Of a stretch of DNA of 64,000 nucleotides, positions 1-8,918 are shown piece by piece. The translations under genes were made by a program, and so were the position numbers. The notes beneath the pieces were generated by a model. That model was given only the letters and a program-made list of their open reading frames with translations, had not been told where the DNA came from and did no database searches. This stretch comes from JBDOQU01 sp039839375. Its GTDB lineage: Bacteria > Pseudomonadota > Alphaproteobacteria > DSM-16000 > Inquilinaceae. The stretch spans positions 124,001 through 188,000 of the forward strand of contig NZ_JBDOQU010000005.1 of NCBI RefSeq assembly GCF_039839375.1. The letters are read 5' to 3'. How positions within the stretch are numbered: the stretch's first letter is position 1; every line of letters begins with the position of its first letter.

Positions 1-340
1 CGGAGAAGATGTCCTTGGCGATCGCCTCCCGGTCATGGCTGCCGGCGGCCTCCGCCAGCCTGATCTCCAGCATCTGCCGCGGGTAGTTCCATTCATAGAC
101 GGCCGACGAGACGTCCAGCCCCTCATAGCATTGCAACCGGATCAGCCGCCGGCCCAGCGTCGCCGCCAGCACCTTGGCGATCTCCGTCTTGCCGACGCCG
201 GCCTCGCCCTCCAGGAACAGCGGCCGGTTCAGCCGCAGCGCCAGGAACAGGGCCGTCGCCAGCGACCGGTCGCCGACATAGCCGCCGTCGCCGAGCAGGC
301 GAAGCGTCGCATCGACGGAATCGGGGGGAGGGGATGTCAT
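1..340 (-). CDS. coxD: MoxR-family AAA ATPase, CoxD-like (partial, cut by window start)
   Basis: Only the N-terminal 113 residues are in the window. The start ATG is at 340 and the frame is open to base 1. The Walker A motif GEAGVGKT is near residues 44-51, followed by a YEGLD segment typical of MoxR AAA ATPases. CoxD proteins of this family help mature the active site of CO dehydrogenase-type molybdenum hydroxylases in the cytoplasm. The gene lies downstream of coxS-coxL-coxM on the same strand, the usual place for coxD, but 318 bases of repeat DNA separate it from coxM. A generic MoxR ATPase is the alternative; context favours CoxD. Confidence 0.85.
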   Translation of the reverse strand, partial: MTSPPPDSVDATLRLLGDGGYVGDRSLATALFLALRLNRPLFLEGEAGVGKTEIAKVLAATLGRRLIRLQCYEGLDVSSAVYEWNYPRQMLEIRLAEAAGSHDREAIAKDIFS

Positions 341-370
341 TGGCTTAACCGCCGGGCGCTTTTATGTATC

Positions 371-491
371 GGTCATTCCGGCCCCCGAGCCGGAATCCAT
401 AGGCCCTCGCCGCATCACTGACGACCAGGAACCGGGTACGCCCTCGCTCGTCCTCGACGCCCCATGGATGCTGGACCAAGTCCAGCATGAC
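371..491 (+). repeat. Family-1 intergenic repeat, copy A
   Basis: This is a two-hairpin element. It opens with ggtcattccgg and the inverse cggaatccat, has a body of about 70 bases, and closes with atggatgctgg and the inverse ccagcatgac. Close relatives are at 513-631, 11782-11902, 43342-43446 and 55675-55835. It fills the gap between coxM and coxD, and no credible gene is seen there. Translated fragments such as MLDQVQHD are by-products of this kind of repeat. Confidence 0.85.
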
Positions 492-512
492 GTTGTTTTT
501 ATTGTTTTTGTT

Positions 513-631
513 GGTCATTCCGGACCTGATCCGGAATCCATAGGCCGTCGCCACTTCACCGGCGGCGAAGAACGAACGCCGTCCCCGCCCTTGTCGGCTC
601 CCCATGGATGCTGGATCAAGTCCAGCATGAC
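513..631 (+). repeat. Family-1 intergenic repeat, copy B
   Basis: This is a second copy in direct tandem with copy A, joined by a 21-base T-rich spacer (492-512). It has both terminal hairpins and an internal palindrome around cttcaccggcggcgaag. Together the two copies fill most of the 341-658 interval, which holds no gene. Confidence 0.85.
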
Positions 632-658
632 GGGTTTTGCGGTCTGGAAACCCTCTCT

Positions 659-1456
659 TCACCGGCACGCCGCGACGGCGCGTCTCGCCATCACGTTCAC
701 CAGGTTGGCCCGGTAGGCGGCCGATCCGTGGATGTCGGCGTTCAACCCGCCCGGATCGATGGCGACGCCCTTCAGCGCGTCTTCGGAGAAATCATTCTCC
801 AGCGCCTTCTCCATCTCCGTCGCCCGGAAGACGCCGTCCTGCCCCGCGCCGGTCACGGCCACGCGGAGGCCGTCCGCCGTCTTCGCCACCATCACGCCGA
901 CCATCGCATAGCGGCTGGCCGGATTCCGGAACTTCATGTAGGCGGCCTTCTCCGGTTTCGGGAACCGGACGGCGAGGATCAACTCGTCCTCCTCCAGCGC
1001 CGTGGTGAACAGGCCCTGGAAGAAATCCGCCGCCGCAAGGGTGCGCTTGCTGGTCTGGACCGTCGCGTCCAGGGCCAGCACCGCCGCCGGGTAGTCCGCC
1101 GTCGGGTCATTGTTGGCGATGGACCCGCCCAGCGTGCCCCGGTTGCGCACCTGCGCGTCGCCGATCCAGTCGGCCAGGACGGCGAGTGCGGGGATGACCC
1201 GCTTCACAATGTCGGAGGACGCGACCTCCGCATGGGTCGTCATGGCGCCGATGACCAGCGCGTCGCCATCCTCCCTGATCCCCTTCAACTCGCCGATTCC
1301 GTTCAGGTCGACGATGTCGGAAGGCGAGGCCAGCCGCTGCTTCATCGTCGGGATCAGTGTCATGCCGCCGGCGACGAACTTGCCGTCCGACGCGCCGCCG
1401 AGGGCGGACACGGCATCGGCCACCGACGAGGGCTTGTGATAGTCGAAAGCGTACAT
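659..1456 (-). CDS. coxM: Molybdenum hydroxylase medium (FAD) subunit, CoxM-like
   Basis: This 265-residue protein is the FAD-binding medium subunit of a xanthine oxidase/CO dehydrogenase-family enzyme. It passes electrons from the large subunit through the small-subunit iron-sulfur clusters to FAD. FAD-contact motifs are visible: AGGMTLIP near residues 29-36 and TLGGSIANNDP near residues 108-118. It begins MYAFDYHKP, as is usual for the family, and has the expected length. It starts 13 bases after the coxL stop and is surely cotranscribed. The reverse-strand order S-L-M matches the form II arrangement rather than M-S-L of true CO dehydrogenases. Confidence 0.93.
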   Translation of the reverse strand: MYAFDYHKPSSVADAVSALGGASDGKFVAGGMTLIPTMKQRLASPSDIVDLNGIGELKGIREDGDALVIGAMTTHAEVASSDIVKRVIPALAVLADWIGDAQVRNRGTLGGSIANNDPTADYPAAVLALDATVQTSKRTLAAADFFQGLFTTALEEDELILAVRFPKPEKAAYMKFRNPASRYAMVGVMVAKTADGLRVAVTGAGQDGVFRATEMEKALENDFSEDALKGVAIDPGGLNADIHGSAAYRANLVNVMARRAVAACR

Positions 1457-1469
1457 CGTTCCGTTCCCT

Positions 1470-3836
1470 CTATTCGGCGGCCTGGGCCATGCGGCCCTGC
1501 TGCATGGCGTTCCATACCCGGTCCGGCGTCGCCGGCATCTGCATGTCGACTCCGATGGCGTCCGTGACCGCGTTCATCACCGCCGGCGGGGAGGCGATCG
1601 CGCCGGCCTCGCCGCAGCCCTTGACACCCAGCGGGTTGGACGGGTTCGCCGTTTCCGTCAGCCCGACCTTGAAGCTGGGAAGGTTGTCGGCTCTGGGCAT
1701 GCAGTAATCCATGTAGGACCCGGTCAGGAGCTGGCCCGATTCGGGATCGTAGACGCAATTCTCCAGCAGCGCCTGGCCGATGCCCTGGGCGATGCCGCCA
1801 TGAACCTGGCCTTCCACGATCATCGGGTTGATGATCTTCCCGAAATCGTCGACCGCAACGAAATTGACGATCTCGACCCCGCCCGTATCGGGGTCGATTT
1901 CCACTTCGCAGATCTGCGTTCCGGCCGGGAAGGTGAAATTGACCGGATCGTAGAAGGCGCTCTCCTCCAGCCCCGGCTCCAGGTCCGTCGGATAATTGTG
2001 CGGAACGTAGGCGGAGAAGGCGACTTCCTGGATCGTCTTGGCCTTGTCGGTCCCGGCGACGGTGAACTTGCCGTCCTTGAACTCGATGTCGGCCTCGGCC
2101 GCCTCCATCAGATGGGCGGCGATCTTCCGTCCCTTGGCGATGATCTTCTCCGCCGCCTTGTGGATCGCCGATCCGCCGACCGCCAGCGAGCGGGACCCGT
2201 AGGTGCCCATGCCGAACGGCGTCTTCTCCGTATCGCCGTGGATCACCTCCACCTGATCGGCCGGCACGCCGAGCTGGGTGGAGATAAGCTGGGAGAAGGT
2301 CGTCTCATGTCCCTGGCCGTGGCTGTGGGAGCCGGTATAGACCAGCACGTTGCCGGTCGGGTTGAAGCGGATCTTCGCGCTTTCCCACAGGCCGACCCCG
2401 GCGCCCAGCGACCCGACGGCGGCCGACGGCGCCAGGCCGCAGGCTTCGATATAGCTGGAGAAGCCGATGCCCCTCAGCTTGCCCCGGGATGCGCTCTCGG
2501 CCTTCCGCGCCGGGAAATCGGCGTAGTTGGCCAGTTCCAGCGCCTTGTCCAGCGAGGCTTCGTAGTTGCCGCAATCGTAGGTCAGGATGACCGGCGTCTG
2601 GTAGGGGTACTGGTCCGGCCGGATGAAGTTCCGCCGCCGGAATTCCGCCGGGTCGATCTTCATCTCCCGCGCCGCCGTCTCCACCAGCCGCTCCACGACA
2701 TAGGTGGCTTCCGGCCGGCCCGCGCCCCGATAGGCGTCGACCGGGGCGGTGTTGGTGTAGACCGCGTCGACCTCCGCATGAATCGCCGGGATGGCGTACT
2801 GGCCCGACAGCAGCGTGGCGTAGAGATAGGTCGGCACGCAGGAGGAGAAGGTGGAGAGGTACGCCCCAAGGTTCGCGATCGTATGGACCTTCATGCCGGT
2901 GATCCGGCCGTCCTGGTCCATCGCAAGCTGGGCGGTGGTGACATGGTCGCGGCCATGGGCGTCGGCCAGGAAGGCCTCGCTGCGGTCCCCGGTCCATTTC
3001 ACTGGGCGGCCGACCTTCTTCGCCGCCCAGACGCAGGCCGTTTCCTCCGCATAGATGAAGATCTTCGACCCGAAGCCGCCGCCGACATCGGGCGCGATCA
3101 CCCGCAGCTTGTGCTCCGGCGCGATGCCGACGAAGGCCGACAGCACCAGCCGCGCCACATGCGGGTTCTGGCTGGTGGTGTAGAGCGTGAAGCCGTCGCT
3201 GCCGCTGTCATAGTCGCCGATGGCGGCCCTGGGCTCGATCGCGTTGGGCACCAGCCGGTTGTTGACGATGTCCAGCTTCGTCACGTGATGGGCGCTGGCG
3301 AAGGCGGCTTCGGTCTCCGCCTGGTTGCCCAATTCCCATTCGAAGACGGTGTTCGCCGGGGCTTCGTCATGGACCAGCGCCGTGGACGATCTTGCGTCCT
3401 TCGTGCTGACGACCGCAGGCAGCACGTCGTAATCCACCTCGATCAGTTCGGCCGCGTCCTTCGCCTGGGCGTAGGTTTCCGCGACGATCAGCGCGACATG
3501 GTCGCCGACATAGCGCACTTTGCCCTGCGCCAGCGCGGGATGGGGGCCGGCCTTCATCGGCGACCCGTCCTTGGAATGGATCATCCACCCGCAGATCAGC
3601 CCGCCGATCTTGTCGGCCGCCAGATCCTCGCCGGTGAAGATGCCCAGCACGCCCGGCGCGGATTCCGCCGCGCCCTTGTCGATCCCCCTGATTGCCGCGT
3701 GGGCGTGAGGGGATCGGAGGAAATAGGCGTAGGCCTGTCCGGGCCGGTTGATGTCGTCGGTATAGTGACCCTTGCCGGTCAGGAACCGCTGGTCTTCCTT
3801 GCGCCGCAGGGGCGCGCCGATGCCGTCTGGCGCCAT
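1470..3836 (-). CDS. coxL: Molybdenum hydroxylase large subunit, form II CoxL-like
   Basis: This 788-residue protein is the molybdopterin-binding catalytic subunit of the xanthine oxidase family. GGGFGSK is at residues 252-258. The active-site loop reads AYRGAGR at residues 368-374 (bases 2715-2735). Form I, genuine CO dehydrogenases carry AYxCSFR with a cysteine ligand, so this is a form II protein whose substrate is uncertain: an aldehyde, a purine-like heterocycle or possibly CO. The C-terminal KGCGEAGA segment holds the conserved catalytic glutamate. It follows coxS with 13 bases between and precedes coxM. Annotation as carbon monoxide dehydrogenase should be read as a family name. Confidence 0.95.
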   Translation of the reverse strand: MAPDGIGAPLRRKEDQRFLTGKGHYTDDINRPGQAYAYFLRSPHAHAAIRGIDKGAAESAPGVLGIFTGEDLAADKIGGLICGWMIHSKDGSPMKAGPHPALAQGKVRYVGDHVALIVAETYAQAKDAAELIEVDYDVLPAVVSTKDARSSTALVHDEAPANTVFEWELGNQAETEAAFASAHHVTKLDIVNNRLVPNAIEPRAAIGDYDSGSDGFTLYTTSQNPHVARLVLSAFVGIAPEHKLRVIAPDVGGGFGSKIFIYAEETACVWAAKKVGRPVKWTGDRSEAFLADAHGRDHVTTAQLAMDQDGRITGMKVHTIANLGAYLSTFSSCVPTYLYATLLSGQYAIPAIHAEVDAVYTNTAPVDAYRGAGRPEATYVVERLVETAAREMKIDPAEFRRRNFIRPDQYPYQTPVILTYDCGNYEASLDKALELANYADFPARKAESASRGKLRGIGFSSYIEACGLAPSAAVGSLGAGVGLWESAKIRFNPTGNVLVYTGSHSHGQGHETTFSQLISTQLGVPADQVEVIHGDTEKTPFGMGTYGSRSLAVGGSAIHKAAEKIIAKGRKIAAHLMEAAEADIEFKDGKFTVAGTDKAKTIQEVAFSAYVPHNYPTDLEPGLEESAFYDPVNFTFPAGTQICEVEIDPDTGGVEIVNFVAVDDFGKIINPMIVEGQVHGGIAQGIGQALLENCVYDPESGQLLTGSYMDYCMPRADNLPSFKVGLTETANPSNPLGVKGCGEAGAIASPPAVMNAVTDAIGVDMQMPATPDRVWNAMQQGRMAQAAE

Positions 3837-3849
3837 GGTCGTGCCTCCC

Positions 3850-4341
<492 letters not shown>

Positions 4342-4493
4342 TGTATCCTCCCAAACGTGGCGTCACAGACTCGTCTGGCGGCCCTTGCGGCTTGTATTCG
4401 CCGCTTGTCGGGTCACCCACAAGTCACCCGGGAGGAAGGCTAGGATCGTCCACCCTTCCGGTCAAGGCGGGTCCTGACCATCGCCCTCGTCGG

Positions 4494-5213
4494 TCAGGAC
4501 AGGATCAGCACCAGGACCAGGATGATCAGGATCAGCCCGGCGATCCAGGTGACGGGGCTGAGCCCGCCCGGGCGCACCTCCTCCCGTTCCGGCTCGGCCG
4601 GGCGGGTGGGACGATAGGCGGGCGCTTCCGCCGGACGCTCCTCGGGCGCGGGCTCCGCCGCCGGCGGCTCGGGCGTGGCGACAGGTTCGGGGGCGGGTTC
4701 GGGCGGCTTCACAGCCTCGGCCTCCGGCCGTTCCTCGATATGCGGCGGAACCGGCGGAACGACCGGCGCGCCCGCGCCCTCGACGATCTCGCCGAACCGG
4801 CGGAAGAAATCGTCGGCCATCTTCTTGGCCGTGCTGTCGATCAGCCGTCCGCCAAGCTGCGCCAGCTTGCCGCCGACATTGGCGTTGACCTCATAGGAAA
4901 GCAGCGTGCCGTCGCCGTCGGGCGTCAGCCGCACGAAGGCGCCGCCCTTGGCGAAGCCCGCCGCCCCGCCCTTGCCCTCGCCGCTGATGCGATAGCTCTC
5001 CGGCGGGTTCAGGTCGCTCAAGGTGACGGCGCCTTTGAATTTCGCCTTCACCGGACCGACCTTCGCCGTCACCTGGGCGGCGAAATCGGTGTCGGAAGTC
5101 TTCTCCAGCGATTCGCAGCCGGGGATGCTCTGGCGCAGCACGTCGGGATCGTTCAGCCCCGCCCAGACCGCTTCCCGCGAAGCGTTGATCCGGTATTCGC
5201 CCTTCATGTCCAT
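4494..5213 (-). CDS. coxG: CoxG-like SRPBCC protein with C-terminal membrane anchor
   Basis: This 239-residue protein has a CoxG/SRPBCC fold in its N-terminal half, beginning MDMKGEYRINASREAVW. It then has a long linker rich in proline, alanine and glutamate, a basic patch, and one C-terminal hydrophobic helix ending at the stop. CoxG proteins are known to tether CO dehydrogenase-type enzymes to the inner membrane. The start at 5213 is chosen because gggggag lies about 8 bases upstream; a longer in-frame extension upstream lacks family similarity. It is the first gene of the cox operon rather than an accessory at its end, and it diverges from the antiporter gene. Confidence 0.88.
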   Translation of the reverse strand: MDMKGEYRINASREAVWAGLNDPDVLRQSIPGCESLEKTSDTDFAAQVTAKVGPVKAKFKGAVTLSDLNPPESYRISGEGKGGAAGFAKGGAFVRLTPDGDGTLLSYEVNANVGGKLAQLGGRLIDSTAKKMADDFFRRFGEIVEGAGAPVVPPVPPHIEERPEAEAVKPPEPAPEPVATPEPPAAEPAPEERPAEAPAYRPTRPAEPEREEVRPGGLSPVTWIAGLILIILVLVLILS

Positions 5214-5329
5214 GACGCGCTCTCCCCCAAGGATCGTTATCCGATTTGAACGAAGGCTAGTCGCCGGCTTCGGGTTCTTCAACCGCTCGGGACAGGTGTC
5301 CGCCAACCCTTTCTTCCTGCCGGCTTCCT

Positions 5330-5357
5330 TTGACAAGGGCACCCACATGATTCTAAC
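5330..5357 (+). promoter_or_regulatory. Sigma70-type promoter for the antiporter gene
   Basis: TTGACA (5330-5335), a 16-base spacer and TCTAAC (5352-5357) form a good match. Transcription would begin near 5364, downstream of the ATG at 5347, which argues that the ATG is not the real start of the antiporter gene. Confidence 0.5.
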
Positions 5358-5409
5358 TCAACCCCGTCGGCGCAGTTCCGCGCGGATCTCCCCCTTGGAG
5401 GTTGGGCCC

Positions 5410-6852
5410 TTGAAGCATCGTGCCGTTCGCTGCGTCGGAGCCGTTCTAGCGTCGCTCCTGATCCTGTCGTCGGGAAGCGCCCTCGCGGCCGTGGGGGAGG
5501 GGGGCATCCCTCATCTCGACGGCGGCGAACTGGGGCTGCTCTGGATCGCGCCCTTCGTCGGCATCCTGCTTTCCATCGCCCTGATGCCGCTGGCCCTGCC
5601 GCATTTCTGGCACCACCATTTCGGCAAGGTCTCGGCCTTCTGGGGACTGGCCTTTCTCATCCCCTTCGCGATCTTCTATGGCTGGGATCTCGCCCTCTAT
5701 GAGACGCTGCATGTCGGGCTTCTGGAATACCTGCCCTTCATCATCCTGCTGGGCGCGCTGTTCACGGTAGCGGGCGGCGTACGCGTCACCGGCAGTCTCG
5801 TCGGCACGCCGGCCGTCAATACCGGCATGCTCTTCGTCGGCACGGTCATGGCAAGCTGGATGGGCACCACGGGCGCGGCGATGCTGCTGATCCGGCCGCT
5901 CATCAACGCCAACGAACATCGCGGGTCGATGGTCCACACCGTGGTCTTCTTCATCTTCCTGGTCGCCAATGTCGGGGGATCGCTGACCCCGCTGGGCGAT
6001 CCGCCGCTGTTCCTGGGCTTCCTCAACGGCGTCGACTTCTTCTGGACGACGACGCATATGCTGGCGCCGATGGCGCTCGTTTCCGTCCTGCTGCTGGCCG
6101 TCTATTTCGTGCTGGACACGATTCTCTATAGCCGGGAAGGACCGAAGCGCGCCGCATCGGTCGAATCCCATGAGGAGAAGCTGGGCGTGGAGGGCAAGGT
6201 CAACTTCCTCCTGCTCCTCGCCATCGTCGGCGCGGTGCTGCTAAGCGGCGTCTGGAAGCCCGGCATATCCTTCACCGTCTATCATGTGGAGGTGCAGATC
6301 CAGAATCTCGCCCGCGATGTCCTGCTGATCATGATCGCGCTCCTGTCGATCAGGCTGACCGTGGACGAAAGCCGCAGGAAGAACGGCTTCTCCTGGTTCC
6401 CGATCGTCGAGGTCGCGAAGCTGTTCGCCGCGATCTTCATCACAATCGTGCCGGCGATCGCCATCCTGCGCGCAGGGTCCGACGGCGCGCTGGCGTCGGT
6501 CGTCGACCTCGTCAGCAATGACGGACAGCCGGTCAATGTGATGTATTTCTGGCTGACGGGGCTGCTCTCCAGCTTCCTGGACAATGCGCCGACCTATCTC
6601 GTCTTCTTCAACACGGCTGGCGGGGACGCAGAGGCGCTGATGGGTCCGATGGCGGAGACGCTGCTGGCGATCTCCGCCGGCGCGGTCTTCATGGGCGCCA
6701 ACACCTATATCGGCAACGCCCCGAACTTCATGGTTCGGTCGATCGCGGTGGAACGTGGCGTGCCGATGCCCAGCTTCTTCGGCTATATGGGATGGTCCAT
6801 CATTTTCCTGATGCCGATGTTCGTCCTGGTGACTTTCGTGTTCTTTGTATAG
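5410..6852 (+). CDS. CitMHS/NhaD-type sodium:proton antiporter
   Basis: This is a 480-residue polytopic membrane protein of the ion transporter superfamily containing NhaD, ArsB and CitMHS. Visible hallmarks are the TPLGDPPLFLGFLN segment and the mirrored SSFLDNAPTYLVFFN segment, where discontinuous transmembrane helices normally meet. The N-terminus is a signal-like hydrophobic segment ending ALA before AVGEGG. I choose the TTG at 5410 because ggagg lies 9 bases upstream and a promoter overlaps the alternative ATG at 5347. The substrate is probably Na+/H+, but a carboxylate cannot be excluded. It diverges from coxG. Confidence 0.85.
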   Translation: MKHRAVRCVGAVLASLLILSSGSALAAVGEGGIPHLDGGELGLLWIAPFVGILLSIALMPLALPHFWHHHFGKVSAFWGLAFLIPFAIFYGWDLALYETLHVGLLEYLPFIILLGALFTVAGGVRVTGSLVGTPAVNTGMLFVGTVMASWMGTTGAAMLLIRPLINANEHRGSMVHTVVFFIFLVANVGGSLTPLGDPPLFLGFLNGVDFFWTTTHMLAPMALVSVLLLAVYFVLDTILYSREGPKRAASVESHEEKLGVEGKVNFLLLLAIVGAVLLSGVWKPGISFTVYHVEVQIQNLARDVLLIMIALLSIRLTVDESRRKNGFSWFPIVEVAKLFAAIFITIVPAIAILRAGSDGALASVVDLVSNDGQPVNVMYFWLTGLLSSFLDNAPTYLVFFNTAGGDAEALMGPMAETLLAISAGAVFMGANTYIGNAPNFMVRSIAVERGVPMPSFFGYMGWSIIFLMPMFVLVTFVFFV

Positions 6853-6883
6853 GGCACGGCCCAAACCCGGTGGAAGGATCGGC

Positions 6884-7315
6884 ATGACCTCCACTCGCGT
6901 AGCAACCTGTCGCTGCGGTCAGCTTCGCGCGGAATGCGAAGGTGAGCCGGTTCGCGTGTCCGTCTGCCACTGTCTCGCCTGCCAGAAGCGAACCGGCAGT
7001 GCCTTCGCCGCGCAGGCGCGATGGCCTGACGCCCGGGTGACCATCACCGGCAAGTCGTCAAGCTGGGTGCGAACCGCCGACAGCGGCCACCGAGCGACAT
7101 ATCGCTTCTGCCCCGAATGCGGCTCGACAGTCGCCTATGTCATCGAAGCCTGGCTCGGCGTTACGGCTATTCCGCTCGGCGCCTTCGCCGATCCGACCTT
7201 TCCGGCTCCGCGCTTTTCGGTCTACGAACATCGCAAACATCACTGGACGGTGGTGCTGGGCGACGACGTTGAGCATTCCGCGACGCCGAGCGCGCGCAGA
7301 GACCCGAGCGCCTGA
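6884..7315 (+). CDS. GFA (CENP-V) domain zinc protein
   Basis: This 143-residue protein has the full cysteine set of the GFA/CENP-V fold: CRCGQL near residue 8, CHCLACQKRTGSAF near residue 31 and FCPECGS near residue 76. The family was named for glutathione-dependent formaldehyde activation, but most members have no proven enzymatic role. The start at 6884 is supported by ggaagg about 8 bases upstream. It begins 31 bases after the antiporter stop, so cotranscription is likely. It ends 4 bases from the convergent universal stress gene. Confidence 0.88.
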   Translation: MTSTRVATCRCGQLRAECEGEPVRVSVCHCLACQKRTGSAFAAQARWPDARVTITGKSSSWVRTADSGHRATYRFCPECGSTVAYVIEAWLGVTAIPLGAFADPTFPAPRFSVYEHRKHHWTVVLGDDVEHSATPSARRDPSA

Positions 7316-7319
7316 CGGA

Positions 7320-8144
7320 CTAATGCGACATCAGGACCGGCAGGGTCATGCCTGACAGGACCTCGTGCGTGGCGCCGCCGAACAACACCTCACGCCAGCG
7401 GCTGGTGCTGTAGGCGCCCATGACGACCAGATCGACTGACAAATCCTTGGCGTAGCTGAGGACCACCTCGCCGAAATGGTCGTTGCCGACATCGCTCACC
7501 GCTTCCGCCTCAACCCCGTGGCGCTGCAGGAACGCCATGATCTGCTTGCCGCTTTCGAACCGGTGCCTGGCGGGGTCGCCCGTCAGGAGATAGACCTTGT
7601 CAGCGTTGCAGATGAAGGGCATGCCGTCGCGCACCGCGCGGGAGGATTCCCTATTGTCCTTCCAGGCGATCAGCACCCGGCTTCCGGCGCGCGCCGGCCG
7701 GCCCTCGCGCGGCACGATCAGCACGGGACAGGAGGCCGTGGTGAGGATCGCGTCGGGATTGTGCAGGCCGATATAATCCTCCGGGATCAGCCCTTCCCGC
7801 TCGCTTACCACCAGCAGGTCGGCGCAATGCGAAAGCCGCGCCAGCCCCTTCTGCTCGTCCTCTCCAAGTGTCTGTGCGTTCCAGCTTATGCCGGCGGCGT
7901 TGCAGGCCTCCTCCACCTCCGCCTGGACGGTGGCGGTACGCTTCTCCGCGATCTCCCGCGTGTCGCCGATATAGCCAACGGCCGCGGCGCGTCCGGCGAT
8001 CGCGGCCGGGGTGATGACGGGCACCGCGATTACCGCCACCTCCAGATGGGCGTCATGCTCCCTGGCGAGGTCTACCGCCAGCGACAGCCGGTCGGCGCGG
8101 ACCGCATCGTGAGCCATGTGCAGCAGGATCGTCTTGATGGACAT
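7320..8144 (-). CDS. Universal stress protein (two UspA domains)
   Basis: This 274-residue protein has two tandem UspA folds, the first starting MSIKTILLHMAHD and the second from about residue 155. The second domain ends with VVMGAYSTSRWREVLFGG, resembling the nucleotide-binding loop of ATP-binding UspA proteins. Such proteins are cytoplasmic and accumulate under starvation, oxidative or respiratory stress. It is transcribed alone and converges with the GFA gene. It is not part of the thiamine operon: the thiQ stop lies 72 bases upstream of its start. Confidence 0.9.
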   Translation of the reverse strand: MSIKTILLHMAHDAVRADRLSLAVDLAREHDAHLEVAVIAVPVITPAAIAGRAAAVGYIGDTREIAEKRTATVQAEVEEACNAAGISWNAQTLGEDEQKGLARLSHCADLLVVSEREGLIPEDYIGLHNPDAILTTASCPVLIVPREGRPARAGSRVLIAWKDNRESSRAVRDGMPFICNADKVYLLTGDPARHRFESGKQIMAFLQRHGVEAEAVSDVGNDHFGEVVLSYAKDLSVDLVVMGAYSTSRWREVLFGGATHEVLSGMTLPVLMSH

Positions 8145-8216
8145 CGGCGTTTCCCGGTTCTTGAGAATCGCCGAAGGCTAACGCCCGCGCGCCGCCGGCG
8201 CCACAGCCTTGATAGA

Positions 8217-8918
8217 TCAGCCCAGATAGTCCGCGATCTCCGGAATCGGCGGATCGGTCAGGAAATCGCGGATAAGGCCGTCGCAGAGGATGCGGCCATC
8301 CTGGACGAACAGCGCGCGACCGGGCAGAGCCTCGGCGTCGTCCAATTGGTGGCTGACCATCAGCACGGTCAGCTTCCGGTCTTCCCGCAGGCGGGGAACC
8401 AGCCCCATCATCTCCCGCCGCTGCGCCGGACCCAGCGCGGCGAATGGTTCGTCCAGCAGCAGGATCGGCCGGTCGCGCACGATGGACCGCGCCAGCGCCA
8501 CCCTCTGCCGCTCGCCGCCCGAAAGCTGTCGGGGCAGCCGATCGGCGAAACCGTCCAGCCCGACCAGCGACAGGGCCTCTTCCATGCGTCGCCTGTCCTC
8601 CGCCGTCAGCTTCAGGCCGGGGTGGATGCCCAGCCCGATATTCTGGAATACCGTCAGATGGGCGAACAGATTGTGTTCCTGGAATAGCGTGGTGACCGGC
8701 CGATCCGCCGGCTTCCTGCCCGTCACGTCCACGCCGTCGATCAGCACCCGGCCGCTGGCCGGCCTGTCGAAGCCCGCGATCAGGTTTAGCAGCGTCGTCT
8801 TGCCGGCCCCGGAGGGTCCGATGATCGCGACGAACGCGCCGCGCTCGACCGAGAGGTCGAACGCCATCCGCATTTCCTGATAGCGGAACGCAACCCCATC
8901 CAGCTCAATCATCGGCAC
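8217..8918 (-). CDS. thiQ: Thiamine ABC transporter ATP-binding protein
   Basis: This 233-residue ABC ATPase has Walker A GPSGAGKT near residue 35, the signature LSGGERQR near residue 128 and Walker B ILLLDEPFAAL. It energises uptake of thiamine and thiamine phosphates. It overlaps the 3' end of thiP by 14 bases and is the last gene of thiB-thiP-thiQ. The identity rests on the operon and the upstream TPP riboswitch as well as on the sequence; an unrelated short ABC ATPase would look similar in isolation. Confidence 0.93.
   Translation of the reverse strand: MPMIELDGVAFRYQEMRMAFDLSVERGAFVAIIGPSGAGKTTLLNLIAGFDRPASGRVLIDGVDVTGRKPADRPVTTLFQEHNLFAHLTVFQNIGLGIHPGLKLTAEDRRRMEEALSLVGLDGFADRLPRQLSGGERQRVALARSIVRDRPILLLDEPFAALGPAQRREMMGLVPRLREDRKLTVLMVSHQLDDAEALPGRALFVQDGRILCDGLIRDFLTDPPIPEIADYLG

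Noticed and set aside
345..668. Open frames of 80-107 residues with phrases like HAGLDPAS and MLDQVQHD
   Set aside because: They are translations of the two family-1 repeats; the same phrases appear at other repeat loci and no ribosome binding site or gene-like composition supports them.
5347..5409. ATG at 5347 as the antiporter start
   Set aside because: A promoter overlaps it and it has only a weak ribosome binding site; the TTG at 5410 with ggagg fits better.
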